Source of the DNA: Vagococcus allomyrinae
Lineage (GTDB): Bacteria; Bacillota; Bacilli; Lactobacillales; Vagococcaceae
Direction: 5' to 3'
Length of the DNA: 64,000 bases
Assembly: GCF_017829975.1 (NCBI RefSeq)
Contig: NZ_JAEEGA010000006.1
Location: 62,001 to 126,000 of the forward strand
A model generated the notes under the pieces. The model worked only from the letters and a program-made list of their open reading frames with translations, made no database searches and had not been told where the DNA came from. The stretch's first letter is position 1, and each line of letters opens with the position of its first letter. The translations under genes were made by a program, and so were the position numbers. Shown here in pieces: positions 30,288-37,426 of this stretch.

Positions 30288-31412
30288 TTGTTTGATAAAC
30301 TTAAACAATCTAAGTTAATGTTTTGGTCAGTGGAATTGCTGGTCATTGCCACGTTTATTTTGGTATCATCTAAAATAAACTTTATGTTTAAACCGGTGGC
30401 CACATTATTTACAACGTTGTTTGCGCCAATTTTAATTGCAGGATTTTTTTATTATATGCTAAATCCTTTAGTGAAGTTGTTGATGGATAAAGCTAAGATG
30501 AAAAAGAATTTGGCAGTGGCATTAGTTTTTATTTTATTATTAGGCGCGTTGGTGATTTTTATTGGCGCCGTGATTCCGAACTTAGCGAGACAGGTTGCTT
30601 CATTAGCAAGCAGTGTGCCGGGGATTGTCAAAGGACTAGAGTCATGGGCCAACGAAATGATGAATCATCCGCTGCTAAAAGATGTTAACTATCAGGAATA
30701 TATCGATAAACTGGACTTATCATTTGGCGATATCTTTAAGAACGTTGTTAATGGCTTGTCAACGAGTGTGGGTTCTATTATCTCATCTGTGGCCAGCGCC
30801 ACCATGTTGATTGTGACAGTGCCACTGATTTTGTTTTACATGTTAAAAGATGGCGAAAAGTTTGTTCCGTCAATTTCGAAATATTTGCCAAAGGGACATG
30901 CTAGTGAAATTAAAGAGTTATTGAGCAAAATGAGTGACACGATTTCAGCCTATATCAGTGGACAAGCCTTGGAGTGTTTGTTTGTCGCAGTTGCGACGAT
31001 TATCGGCTATTGGGCGATTGGGATTGAGTATGCTTTCTTGTTTGGTGTGATTGCTGGGATTACTAATATGATCCCTTACTTAGGCCCTTATATCGGTTTA
31101 GCACCGGCTGTTTTAGTAACGGTTTTTGATTCGCCTTTTAGAGCGGCTTTGGCCTGTGTTGTAGTTCTTGTGGTCCAACAAGTTGATGGGAATTTTATCT
31201 ACCCACTGGTTATTGGTAAGAGTTTGGATATTCATCCACTGACGATTATTTTAATTTTATTAGTTGCTGGTAATATTGCTGGTTTGGTTGGCATGATTTT
31301 AGGTGTTCCTTTTTATGCGGTCTGTAAAACAGTCTTTATGTATGTCTTTGATATCATGCAACTGAATCGCAAGAAGGAACTGATGGATGGTTCCAGTAAA
31401 ATAATTAAATGA
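30288..31412 (+). CDS. AI-2E family transporter (second copy)
   Basis: A 374-residue paralogue of the protein at 4729, with the same plan: two N-terminal helices, soluble insert (about 110-150) and the NMIPYLGPYIGLAPA and HPLTIILILLVAGN motifs. The start is TTG 30288; AAGGAGG stands 8 bases upstream. A TATAAT lies at 30122-30127 with only a poor -35. The gap 30012-30287 otherwise holds nothing clear. Confidence 0.87.
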   Translation: MFDKLKQSKLMFWSVELLVIATFILVSSKINFMFKPVATLFTTLFAPILIAGFFYYMLNPLVKLLMDKAKMKKNLAVALVFILLLGALVIFIGAVIPNLARQVASLASSVPGIVKGLESWANEMMNHPLLKDVNYQEYIDKLDLSFGDIFKNVVNGLSTSVGSIISSVASATMLIVTVPLILFYMLKDGEKFVPSISKYLPKGHASEIKELLSKMSDTISAYISGQALECLFVAVATIIGYWAIGIEYAFLFGVIAGITNMIPYLGPYIGLAPAVLVTVFDSPFRAALACVVVLVVQQVDGNFIYPLVIGKSLDIHPLTIILILLVAGNIAGLVGMILGVPFYAVCKTVFMYVFDIMQLNRKKELMDGSSKIIK

Positions 31413-31426
31413 TTCTATATATTGAT

Positions 31427-31453
31427 AAATCGTATCATTTATGATACGATTTT
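31427..31453 (+). terminator. Intrinsic terminator
   Basis: AAATCGTATCA pairs perfectly with TGATACGATTT around TTTA, followed by TTTT. Confidence 0.8.
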
Positions 31454-31511
31454 ATCGTATATTATTAACATGAGATGATGAGGTAAGTGTCACATCTATC
31501 ATGATGGAAAA

Positions 31512-31601
31512 CCCACTAAGTGTTATGACTACATAATGGCTAGTGGCCAAAAGGGCTAGTGCGTTCGACAACAGGTGAGCTCCTCACTTGGGCTTTCGAA
31601 C
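31512..31601 (+). ncRNA. Structured 5' leader RNA of the CNNM/CorC-type gene (candidate riboregulator)
   Basis: Two nested hairpins stand between the terminator and the ORF. Hairpin 1: CCACTA (31513-31518) with TAGTGG (31541-31546), inner TTATG with CATAA. Hairpin 2: GTTCGA (31563-31568) with TCGAAC (31596-31601), inner CAGGTGAG (31572-31579) with CTCACTTG (31583-31590). A second TAGTG at 31557-31561 could compete for CACTA, giving alternative folds. The ribosome site AAGGAGA follows within 20 bases. I do not match it to a known riboswitch. Confidence 0.5.
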
Positions 31602-31632
31602 AATCCCCCTAAACAGAAGGAGAGAACAGCGT

Positions 31633-33006
31633 ATGAATGCTGACCCGGAGAGTCAGTCGTTAATAGTACAACTTTTAATTTTAGTAGTATTAACATTGTT
31701 AAATGCTTTCTTTGCAGCTGCAGAGATTGCCGTCGTATCACTGAATAAAAATAGAATTCAACAGAAAGCCGAACAAGGGGACAAGAAAGCTGCCCGTTTG
31801 TTTAACTTATTAGGTAATTCAAGTAATTTTTTATCGACGATTCAAGTCGGAATTACTTTAGTCAATATCTTGTCTGGTGCGTCTTTAGCAGATTCACTAT
31901 CAAGAAAACTAGCACCACTTTTTGGTGATGCAACATGGGCGACGCAATTATCGAAAGTCCTTGTATTAATGTTATTAACCTATATTTCAATTGTGTTTGG
32001 GGAGCTTTATCCGAAACGGATCGCTCTTAATAAATCAGAAGAAGTTGCGCGGATTGCCGTAGGACCAATTTTGGCCATCGGTGTGATTGCGAAACCCTTC
32101 GTTTGGTTGTTGTCAGCCTCAACAGATTTATTAAGTAAGTTAACCCCGATGAAATTTGATGATGAAGACAATAAAATGACCCGCGATGAAATGCGATATA
32201 TGTTAGAAAAAGAAGGCATCTTGGAATCAGATGAACTGGAAATGGTTCAGGGAGTGTTTTCCCTAGACACAACGGTTGCTCGTGAAGTCATGGTGCCACG
32301 AACAGATTCCTTTATGATTGATTTAAATGAACCGATGGCAACTAATTTAGAGTTGATTTTAAACAATACTTACTCGCGAGTGCCAGTTTATGATAATGAT
32401 AAAGACAAAGTAATCGGTGTTTTACATTTGAAACGATTGTTAAAAGAGGCTCATGAAAAAGGCTTTGATAAAATTGACCTGTTGTCTATCTTACAGGAGC
32501 CCCTGTTTGTCCCTGAGACGATCTTTACCGATGATTTGCTCTATGAGTTGAAACGAACTCAAAATGCCATGGCGATACTTTTAGATGAGTATGGTGGTAT
32601 GGTTGGAATTGTGACCTTAGAAGACTTGTTAGAAGAAATTGTCGGTGAAATTGACGATGAATCAGATCAAGTTGAAAAATTGTACACACAAATTGAAGAA
32701 AATGTTTATTTTGTTCAAGGGAGAATGCCAATCGGTGAGTTTAATGAAGAATTTGATACAAACTTGGACATGAAAGATGTGGACACTATGGCAGGATATT
32801 TGATTACTGCTTTAGGAACAATCCCAGATAAAGATCAAAAACTATCTTATAGTGTTGATAACTTAACCTTGATTTCAGAAGAGATGGAAGGGTCTCGTGT
32901 GTTGTTGCTGAAAGTGATTTTCCATGAACCAGAAGAAGAAGAACCTGAGGAAGAAAAAAAATTCTTTGGTAACGGCAATAAGAGCAAGTCCAACGAAGAT
33001 GAATAA
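31633..33006 (+). CDS. CNNM/hemolysin-C family protein (DUF21 - CBS pair - CorC_HlyC)
   Basis: A 457-residue membrane protein: DUF21 transmembrane domain (about 8-190, starting LIVQLLILVVLTLLNAFFAAAE), two CBS domains (about 205-330, with REVMVPRTDSFMID and AILLDEYGGMVGIVTLEDLLEEIVGEI) and a CorC_HlyC domain (about 345-430), with an acidic tail. Relatives move or sense Mg2+ and confer resistance to high magnesium. ATG 31633 has AAGGAGA upstream; an in-frame ATG at 31588 lies inside the leader hairpin and is rejected. Regulation by the leader RNA is likely. Confidence 0.92.
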   Translation: MNADPESQSLIVQLLILVVLTLLNAFFAAAEIAVVSLNKNRIQQKAEQGDKKAARLFNLLGNSSNFLSTIQVGITLVNILSGASLADSLSRKLAPLFGDATWATQLSKVLVLMLLTYISIVFGELYPKRIALNKSEEVARIAVGPILAIGVIAKPFVWLLSASTDLLSKLTPMKFDDEDNKMTRDEMRYMLEKEGILESDELEMVQGVFSLDTTVAREVMVPRTDSFMIDLNEPMATNLELILNNTYSRVPVYDNDKDKVIGVLHLKRLLKEAHEKGFDKIDLLSILQEPLFVPETIFTDDLLYELKRTQNAMAILLDEYGGMVGIVTLEDLLEEIVGEIDDESDQVEKLYTQIEENVYFVQGRMPIGEFNEEFDTNLDMKDVDTMAGYLITALGTIPDKDQKLSYSVDNLTLISEEMEGSRVLLLKVIFHEPEEEEPEEEKKFFGNGNKSKSNEDE

Positions 33007-33010
33007 GTAA

Positions 33011-33046
33011 ACAGTCAGCCGGTAGAAATCGGCTGGCTGTTTGCTT
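33011..33046 (+). terminator. Intrinsic terminator
   Basis: ACAGtCAGCCG pairs with CGGCTGgCTGT, followed by a broken T-run. Confidence 0.65.
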
Positions 33047-33070
33047 ATTAAGTGAAAGTGAGAGGACGAT

Positions 33071-33865
33071 ATGAGTAAACGACAGTTGATTTTAAGGGCG
33101 GATGATGCAGGATCTAATTCATCAGCTAATGAAGGGGTAGCGAAAGTCATCAAAGCAGGGATGGTTAAAAATGTCTCACTGATGGCTGTGGGGTCTAAAA
33201 TTGAAGAAGCGGCCACTCTTCTAAAGGATGATGATTCGGTTTGTTTTGGGGTTCACTTAGTGCTGAATTCGGAGTGGGATCGAGTAAAATGGGGGCCTTT
33301 AACAACCTTGACACCTGAAAGTGGGCTAGTGGACGAAGAGGGGCACTTTTTGCCAAACCCGCAGTTTTTTCTTGAGACAAAACCTGAGATTGCAGTGATT
33401 ATGGCAGAATATGACGCTCAGTATCAGCGACTGCTTGATTTGGGATTCAAGATCAGTTACGCGGATTCTCACATGTTTGCTGAGAATTGTATTCCAGGTT
33501 TACAAGAAGCGGTTGATCAATGGACAGCTGAAAAAGGGCTGCTTAATCATGCTGACTATTATTCGGTACCACCCGATGTGGAAAAGTTAATCAATCGTGA
33601 GATTCGCACACTGGATTTTTTGAAATCAGTACCACCAGGTCAGTATTTTTATGTGATTCATCCAGCCGTTGATTCAGCTGAAATGCGTCAAACAGGCAAT
33701 GCTAGCATTAGCGGTCAGAAGATTGCAACAGATCGGGATAAAGAGGCCACCCTCTTTTCCAAGAAAATGGTTAAGCTGACTTTAAAGAGCATTGGGGTGG
33801 AAACGATTCGCTACGACCAAGCAATTAAAAAGCCACGAATTGATGTGACATCATTATTGTTATAA
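33071..33865 (+). CDS. ChbG/YdjC family carbohydrate deacetylase
   Basis: A 264-residue (beta/alpha)-barrel deacetylase. Metal/catalytic residues are visible: D11-D12 in RADDAG, H62 in GVHLVL and H134 in YADSHMF. Members remove the N-acetyl group from chitobiose- or GlcNAc-containing oligosaccharides. That would suit glycan catabolism encoded elsewhere in the window, but it stands alone with its own terminators, so the link is only a possibility. Confidence 0.85.
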   Translation: MSKRQLILRADDAGSNSSANEGVAKVIKAGMVKNVSLMAVGSKIEEAATLLKDDDSVCFGVHLVLNSEWDRVKWGPLTTLTPESGLVDEEGHFLPNPQFFLETKPEIAVIMAEYDAQYQRLLDLGFKISYADSHMFAENCIPGLQEAVDQWTAEKGLLNHADYYSVPPDVEKLINREIRTLDFLKSVPPGQYFYVIHPAVDSAEMRQTGNASISGQKIATDRDKEATLFSKKMVKLTLKSIGVETIRYDQAIKKPRIDVTSLLL

Positions 33866-33866
33866 G

Positions 33867-33904
33867 AAAACTCGTTCTCTCAATGTGAGGGAACGAGTTT
33901 TTTC
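33867..33904. terminator. Intrinsic terminator
   Basis: AAAACTCGTTC pairs with GAACGAGTTTT, with CTC/GAG inside; T-run follows on the plus strand. Confidence 0.85.
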
Positions 33905-33977
33905 TTTACAGGTAAGTCTAATACTTTCTCTACCGCGTCATTTGGATCTAACTTCACGAGGCAGCACTAGGCTTTGC

Positions 33978-35804
33978 TTATTCGGCGGTTTCTTTTATGT
34001 AGGCATTAATCACGTCTAAGAAAGCGTCGCCGTATTTATCGAGTTTAACGGTTCCGACACCGCTAATGGTGCCTAGCTGAGCGCTGCTTTCAGGTAAGCG
34101 GGCCGACATTTCTCTTAAGGTAGCGTCGTTAAAGACGATATAAGCCGGCACTTTTTGTTCATCAGCAAACTCTCGTCGCAAGATTTGCAAGCGGGCAAAG
34201 AGGGCTGGATTGACCACGTCGTCTGTGACTGCCACTTTCTTTTTAGGAGCTTCTTCTTTGGCCAGGTTCATCATTAAGTTTGCTTGAGGGGTTAATAAAT
34301 CTTTGGCCCGAAAACCTAGTTGTAAGACGGGATACTGACCGTCACTGGTAATGAGGTAACCTTCAGCAAGCATAAATTCAACCATGTGGCGGAGTTGCTT
34401 TTCACTGGTATCCTTCATAATCCCGTACGTCGAAACGTTATCAAGCCGGAGCGTTTTGATTCGTTTTTGTTCACTGCCACGAAGGACATCGATGACCATT
34501 TTCGTCCCAAAATTTTCCCGTAGTCGTTTAACACAGGAAATGATTTTTTGAGCAGAAAGGGTGACATCAACTTTCTCAAAATTTGTGAGGCAATTGCTGC
34601 AGTTGCCACAATAATTCCCAGAAGCCTCACCGAAATAGTTCAGGATGTAATGGCGTAAACAATCTTGGGTAAAGCAATAAAAGGACATCCGTTTTAAGCG
34701 TTCTTGTTCATGTTTTTTGAAGGCTTCCCGTTCTGCTTCGGAAAGCTGGTCGTCCTCAATATCGTTGTCGATAAAATATTGATTGGTCACTACGTCACGG
34801 CCACTGTATAGCAAGATACATTCAGCAGGCGAGCCATCTCGACCAGCCCGGCCAGCTTCTTGATAATAACTTTCCATGTTTTTGGGCATGTTGTAATGGA
34901 TAACGAAGGCCACGTTGGACTTGTCAATCCCCATTCCAAAAGCGTTAGTTGCCACCATCAATTTCATTTTGTCGGTGACAAATAACTCTTGGTTGGCGCG
35001 GCGTTCATCGCTTGCTAGACCAGCGTGATAGCGAGTCGCCTCATGACCTAGGTCTGATAGACGTTGGCAAACGTCTTCCACATTTTTGCGGGACTGGCAG
35101 TAGATAATGCCGCTGATGTCTTCTCGCTTAGCGACATAGTCTTGGACGAAACGGAACTTGTCTTTTGGTTTTTCAACAGCAAAGGACAAATTTTTGCGAT
35201 CAAAGCCGGTTGTTAGGGTCAGTGGGTCACGTAGTCGCAGCAGTTGGCTAATATCTTCTTTGACGAGGTTAGTCGCTGTTGCGGTAAAGGCCCCGACGAT
35301 GGGGCGTTTTGGCAACGCCGCTAAATAGTCATTGATTTGTAAATAACCAGGTCGGAAATCCTGTCCCCATTGGGAGACACAATGGGCTTCATCAACGCTG
35401 ACAAAGGCGATGGTGACTGTTCGAGAAAACTCTAAAAAACGCGGAGTGGTTAATTGTTCAGGCGCGACATAGATCAATTTGTACTGATTATTGCGGGCGT
35501 TTTGCATCATTTTTCCTTGTTGGCTGGGAGTTAATGAGCTGTTTAAAAAAGCCGCAGGAATTCCAACTTGATTAAGAGCGGTCACTTGGTCTTTCATCAA
35601 GGAAATCAAGGGAGAGACGACGACTGTTAAGCCTTCAAATAAAAGGGCGGGAACTTGGTAACATAAGGATTTTCCGGCCCCAGTTGGCATAATGCCCAGC
35701 ACATCTTGTCCTGAGATGAGAGCATCGATGATTTCGGTTTGTCCTTCACGAAACTCTGAGTAACCAAAATAGGTTTGGAGGACGGAATATTTATCTTGAA
35801 TCAT
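33978..35804 (-). CDS. recQ: ATP-dependent DNA helicase RecQ
   Basis: A 608-residue full-length RecQ, 3'-5' helicase. Walker A GAGKS (42-46), DEAH (138-141) with the RecQ-specific CVSQWGQDFRPGY after it, motif VI QEAGRAGRDG, a zinc-binding module (CLRHYILNYFG...CGNCSNC), winged helix, and a single C-terminal HRDC domain (about 530-608). AAAGGAG precedes ATG 35804. It is monocistronic. Confidence 0.95.
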   Translation of the reverse strand: MIQDKYSVLQTYFGYSEFREGQTEIIDALISGQDVLGIMPTGAGKSLCYQVPALLFEGLTVVVSPLISLMKDQVTALNQVGIPAAFLNSSLTPSQQGKMMQNARNNQYKLIYVAPEQLTTPRFLEFSRTVTIAFVSVDEAHCVSQWGQDFRPGYLQINDYLAALPKRPIVGAFTATATNLVKEDISQLLRLRDPLTLTTGFDRKNLSFAVEKPKDKFRFVQDYVAKREDISGIIYCQSRKNVEDVCQRLSDLGHEATRYHAGLASDERRANQELFVTDKMKLMVATNAFGMGIDKSNVAFVIHYNMPKNMESYYQEAGRAGRDGSPAECILLYSGRDVVTNQYFIDNDIEDDQLSEAEREAFKKHEQERLKRMSFYCFTQDCLRHYILNYFGEASGNYCGNCSNCLTNFEKVDVTLSAQKIISCVKRLRENFGTKMVIDVLRGSEQKRIKTLRLDNVSTYGIMKDTSEKQLRHMVEFMLAEGYLITSDGQYPVLQLGFRAKDLLTPQANLMMNLAKEEAPKKKVAVTDDVVNPALFARLQILRREFADEQKVPAYIVFNDATLREMSARLPESSAQLGTISGVGTVKLDKYGDAFLDVINAYIKETAE

Positions 35805-35947
35805 AAATGGAATCTCCTTTCAGCGGGAATATGATTAAAAGTCAACTGTCATTATAACATATTTTGGTCTAGGGATTGGAGGGGAATCAGCTTTTTTTAC
35901 GAAATTCGTCAAGGATATTTCTCAATAACCGGAAAAGATAAAGGCGC

Positions 35948-35983
35948 AAAAAAAGACCGATTTAGCCTCAGCTAATCAGTCTT
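35948..35983 (-). terminator. Terminator of the mannosidase operon
   Basis: On the minus strand AAGACtGATTAGC pairs with GCTAAATCgGTCTT, followed by seven T. Confidence 0.75.
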
Positions 35984-35989
35984 AAGTTA

Positions 35990-37369
35990 TTAGTTTATCG
36001 CGTTGCGTTCGATGACGTCTTTCATCCAGAAACTGGATTGTTTTGGATAGCGTTTAAAGTTGTCGTCAAGGTCAATGCGGTAGAAGCCATAGCGGTTTTT
36101 ATAGGCGTTTAACCAGGACCAGCAATCAACAAATGTCCAGAGATGGTAACCGAAGCAGTTGCTGCCTTCTTCAATCGATTGGTGAAGGAATTGCAAGTGA
36201 TCTTCGATAAACTCAATTCGATAATCATCTTGAACGATGCCTTGTTCGTCGATAAATTTCTCTTCGCCTTCAACGCCCATGCCGTTTTCGGAAATAAACC
36301 AAGGCAGGTTGCCGTAGTCATTTTTAATCCGCATGGAAATATCGTAAATGCCTTCTGGGTAAATCTCCCAGCCACGGTGAGGGTTAATCCGTTTTTCAGG
36401 CCAATCATAGCCTTTAAAATAAGTCCCAGGTGTAATGGTCTCTAAATTTGGATTATCTTGATGCTGTACCCGTAGTGGTTGGTAATAGTTAACCCCTAAG
36501 AAGTCAATTTTATTGTTGGCGATGATCTCTAAGTCACCTTCAACCATTTCTGGTAGTAAGTCTGTTTCTTTATAAAGCGCGATTAATTCCTCAGGGAAGC
36601 TGCCAAGAACGATAGGGTCAAGTAAACTTCTAATTAAGAGTAAATCCGCTAAACGGCGAGCTTCTTGATCCTTCTCATCCTGACTTTTAGCGTAGACAGG
36701 TGACAGGTTCAGGATACAAGAGATTTCACCATCGTTGTGTTTATTTTGACGGAAGGCTGCAACGGCTTTAGCGTGAGCCATCACCGTGTGGAACCCGACT
36801 TGGATGGCTCGTTTATAATCGTGAACCCCAGGGTAGTGAGCGTCGCCTAAATACCCACACTCAATATGAACCATTGGCTCATTGAACGTGGCCCACTTTT
36901 TGACGATGTCACCGAAAAGGGTAAAGGCTGTGTCAGCATAAAAAGCAAAAGCGTCAACAGATTCGCGGTTTTCCCAGCCACCTTTTTCCATGAGCCACAT
37001 CGGCATATCAAAGTGGAAAAGGTTCATAATCGGCTCGACACCTTTGGCTTTTAGTTCAGTGAAATAAGCCCGGTAATAATCAACGGCACTTTGGTTGACC
37101 GTTTTGCCATCTGGTAAGAGACGAGTCCATGAAATAGAAGTGCGATAAGAGTTTAAAGACATGTCTTGCATTAATTGCACGTCTTCCTTGTATTGATAGT
37201 AGACGTTCGACGTATCTTTAGGGCCGACTTGATTGAAGAAACGCTCAGGCTCTTTTTCAAACCAATAGTCCCATGTTGAAGGGCTTTTGCCATCGATTAG
37301 AGCGGCACCTTCTGTTTGTGGGGCTGAAGCAGCGGCGCCCCAAAAGAAATTCTCTGGAAATTTTCTCAT
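35990..37369 (-). CDS. GH1 beta-glycosidase (6-phospho-beta-glucosidase-like)
   Basis: A 459-residue (beta/alpha)8 GH1 enzyme with acid/base Glu in WATFNEPMVH and nucleophile Glu in FISENGMG. In LacG-type phospho-enzymes a Ser, a Lys and a Tyr near the end bind the 6-phosphate. Here the region reads CWSWLNAYKNRYGF: Ser and Tyr are kept, but the Lys position holds Asn, with Lys one place earlier. Phosphosugar preference is therefore uncertain. It is last of three genes (GH125 - GH38 - GH1), so its substrate may be a beta-linked part of the same glycan, e.g. beta-mannose or beta-glucose, and not a PTS product. Confidence 0.9.
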   Translation of the reverse strand: MRKFPENFFWGAAASAPQTEGAALIDGKSPSTWDYWFEKEPERFFNQVGPKDTSNVYYQYKEDVQLMQDMSLNSYRTSISWTRLLPDGKTVNQSAVDYYRAYFTELKAKGVEPIMNLFHFDMPMWLMEKGGWENRESVDAFAFYADTAFTLFGDIVKKWATFNEPMVHIECGYLGDAHYPGVHDYKRAIQVGFHTVMAHAKAVAAFRQNKHNDGEISCILNLSPVYAKSQDEKDQEARRLADLLLIRSLLDPIVLGSFPEELIALYKETDLLPEMVEGDLEIIANNKIDFLGVNYYQPLRVQHQDNPNLETITPGTYFKGYDWPEKRINPHRGWEIYPEGIYDISMRIKNDYGNLPWFISENGMGVEGEEKFIDEQGIVQDDYRIEFIEDHLQFLHQSIEEGSNCFGYHLWTFVDCWSWLNAYKNRYGFYRIDLDDNFKRYPKQSSFWMKDVIERNAIN

Positions 37370-37426
37370 TTCTTGAATGCTCCTTTTTTGTGGGCCAGGT
37401 ACCTTGGGAGGACCTGGCCGACTGTT

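Noticed and set aside
31588-31632. Upstream ATG for the CNNM-type protein
   Set aside because: It is inside leader hairpin 2 and lacks a ribosome site; ATG 31633 has one.
31500-31632. T-box or M-box riboswitch
   Set aside because: No T-box sequence or specifier loop, and the M-box core is not recognisable.
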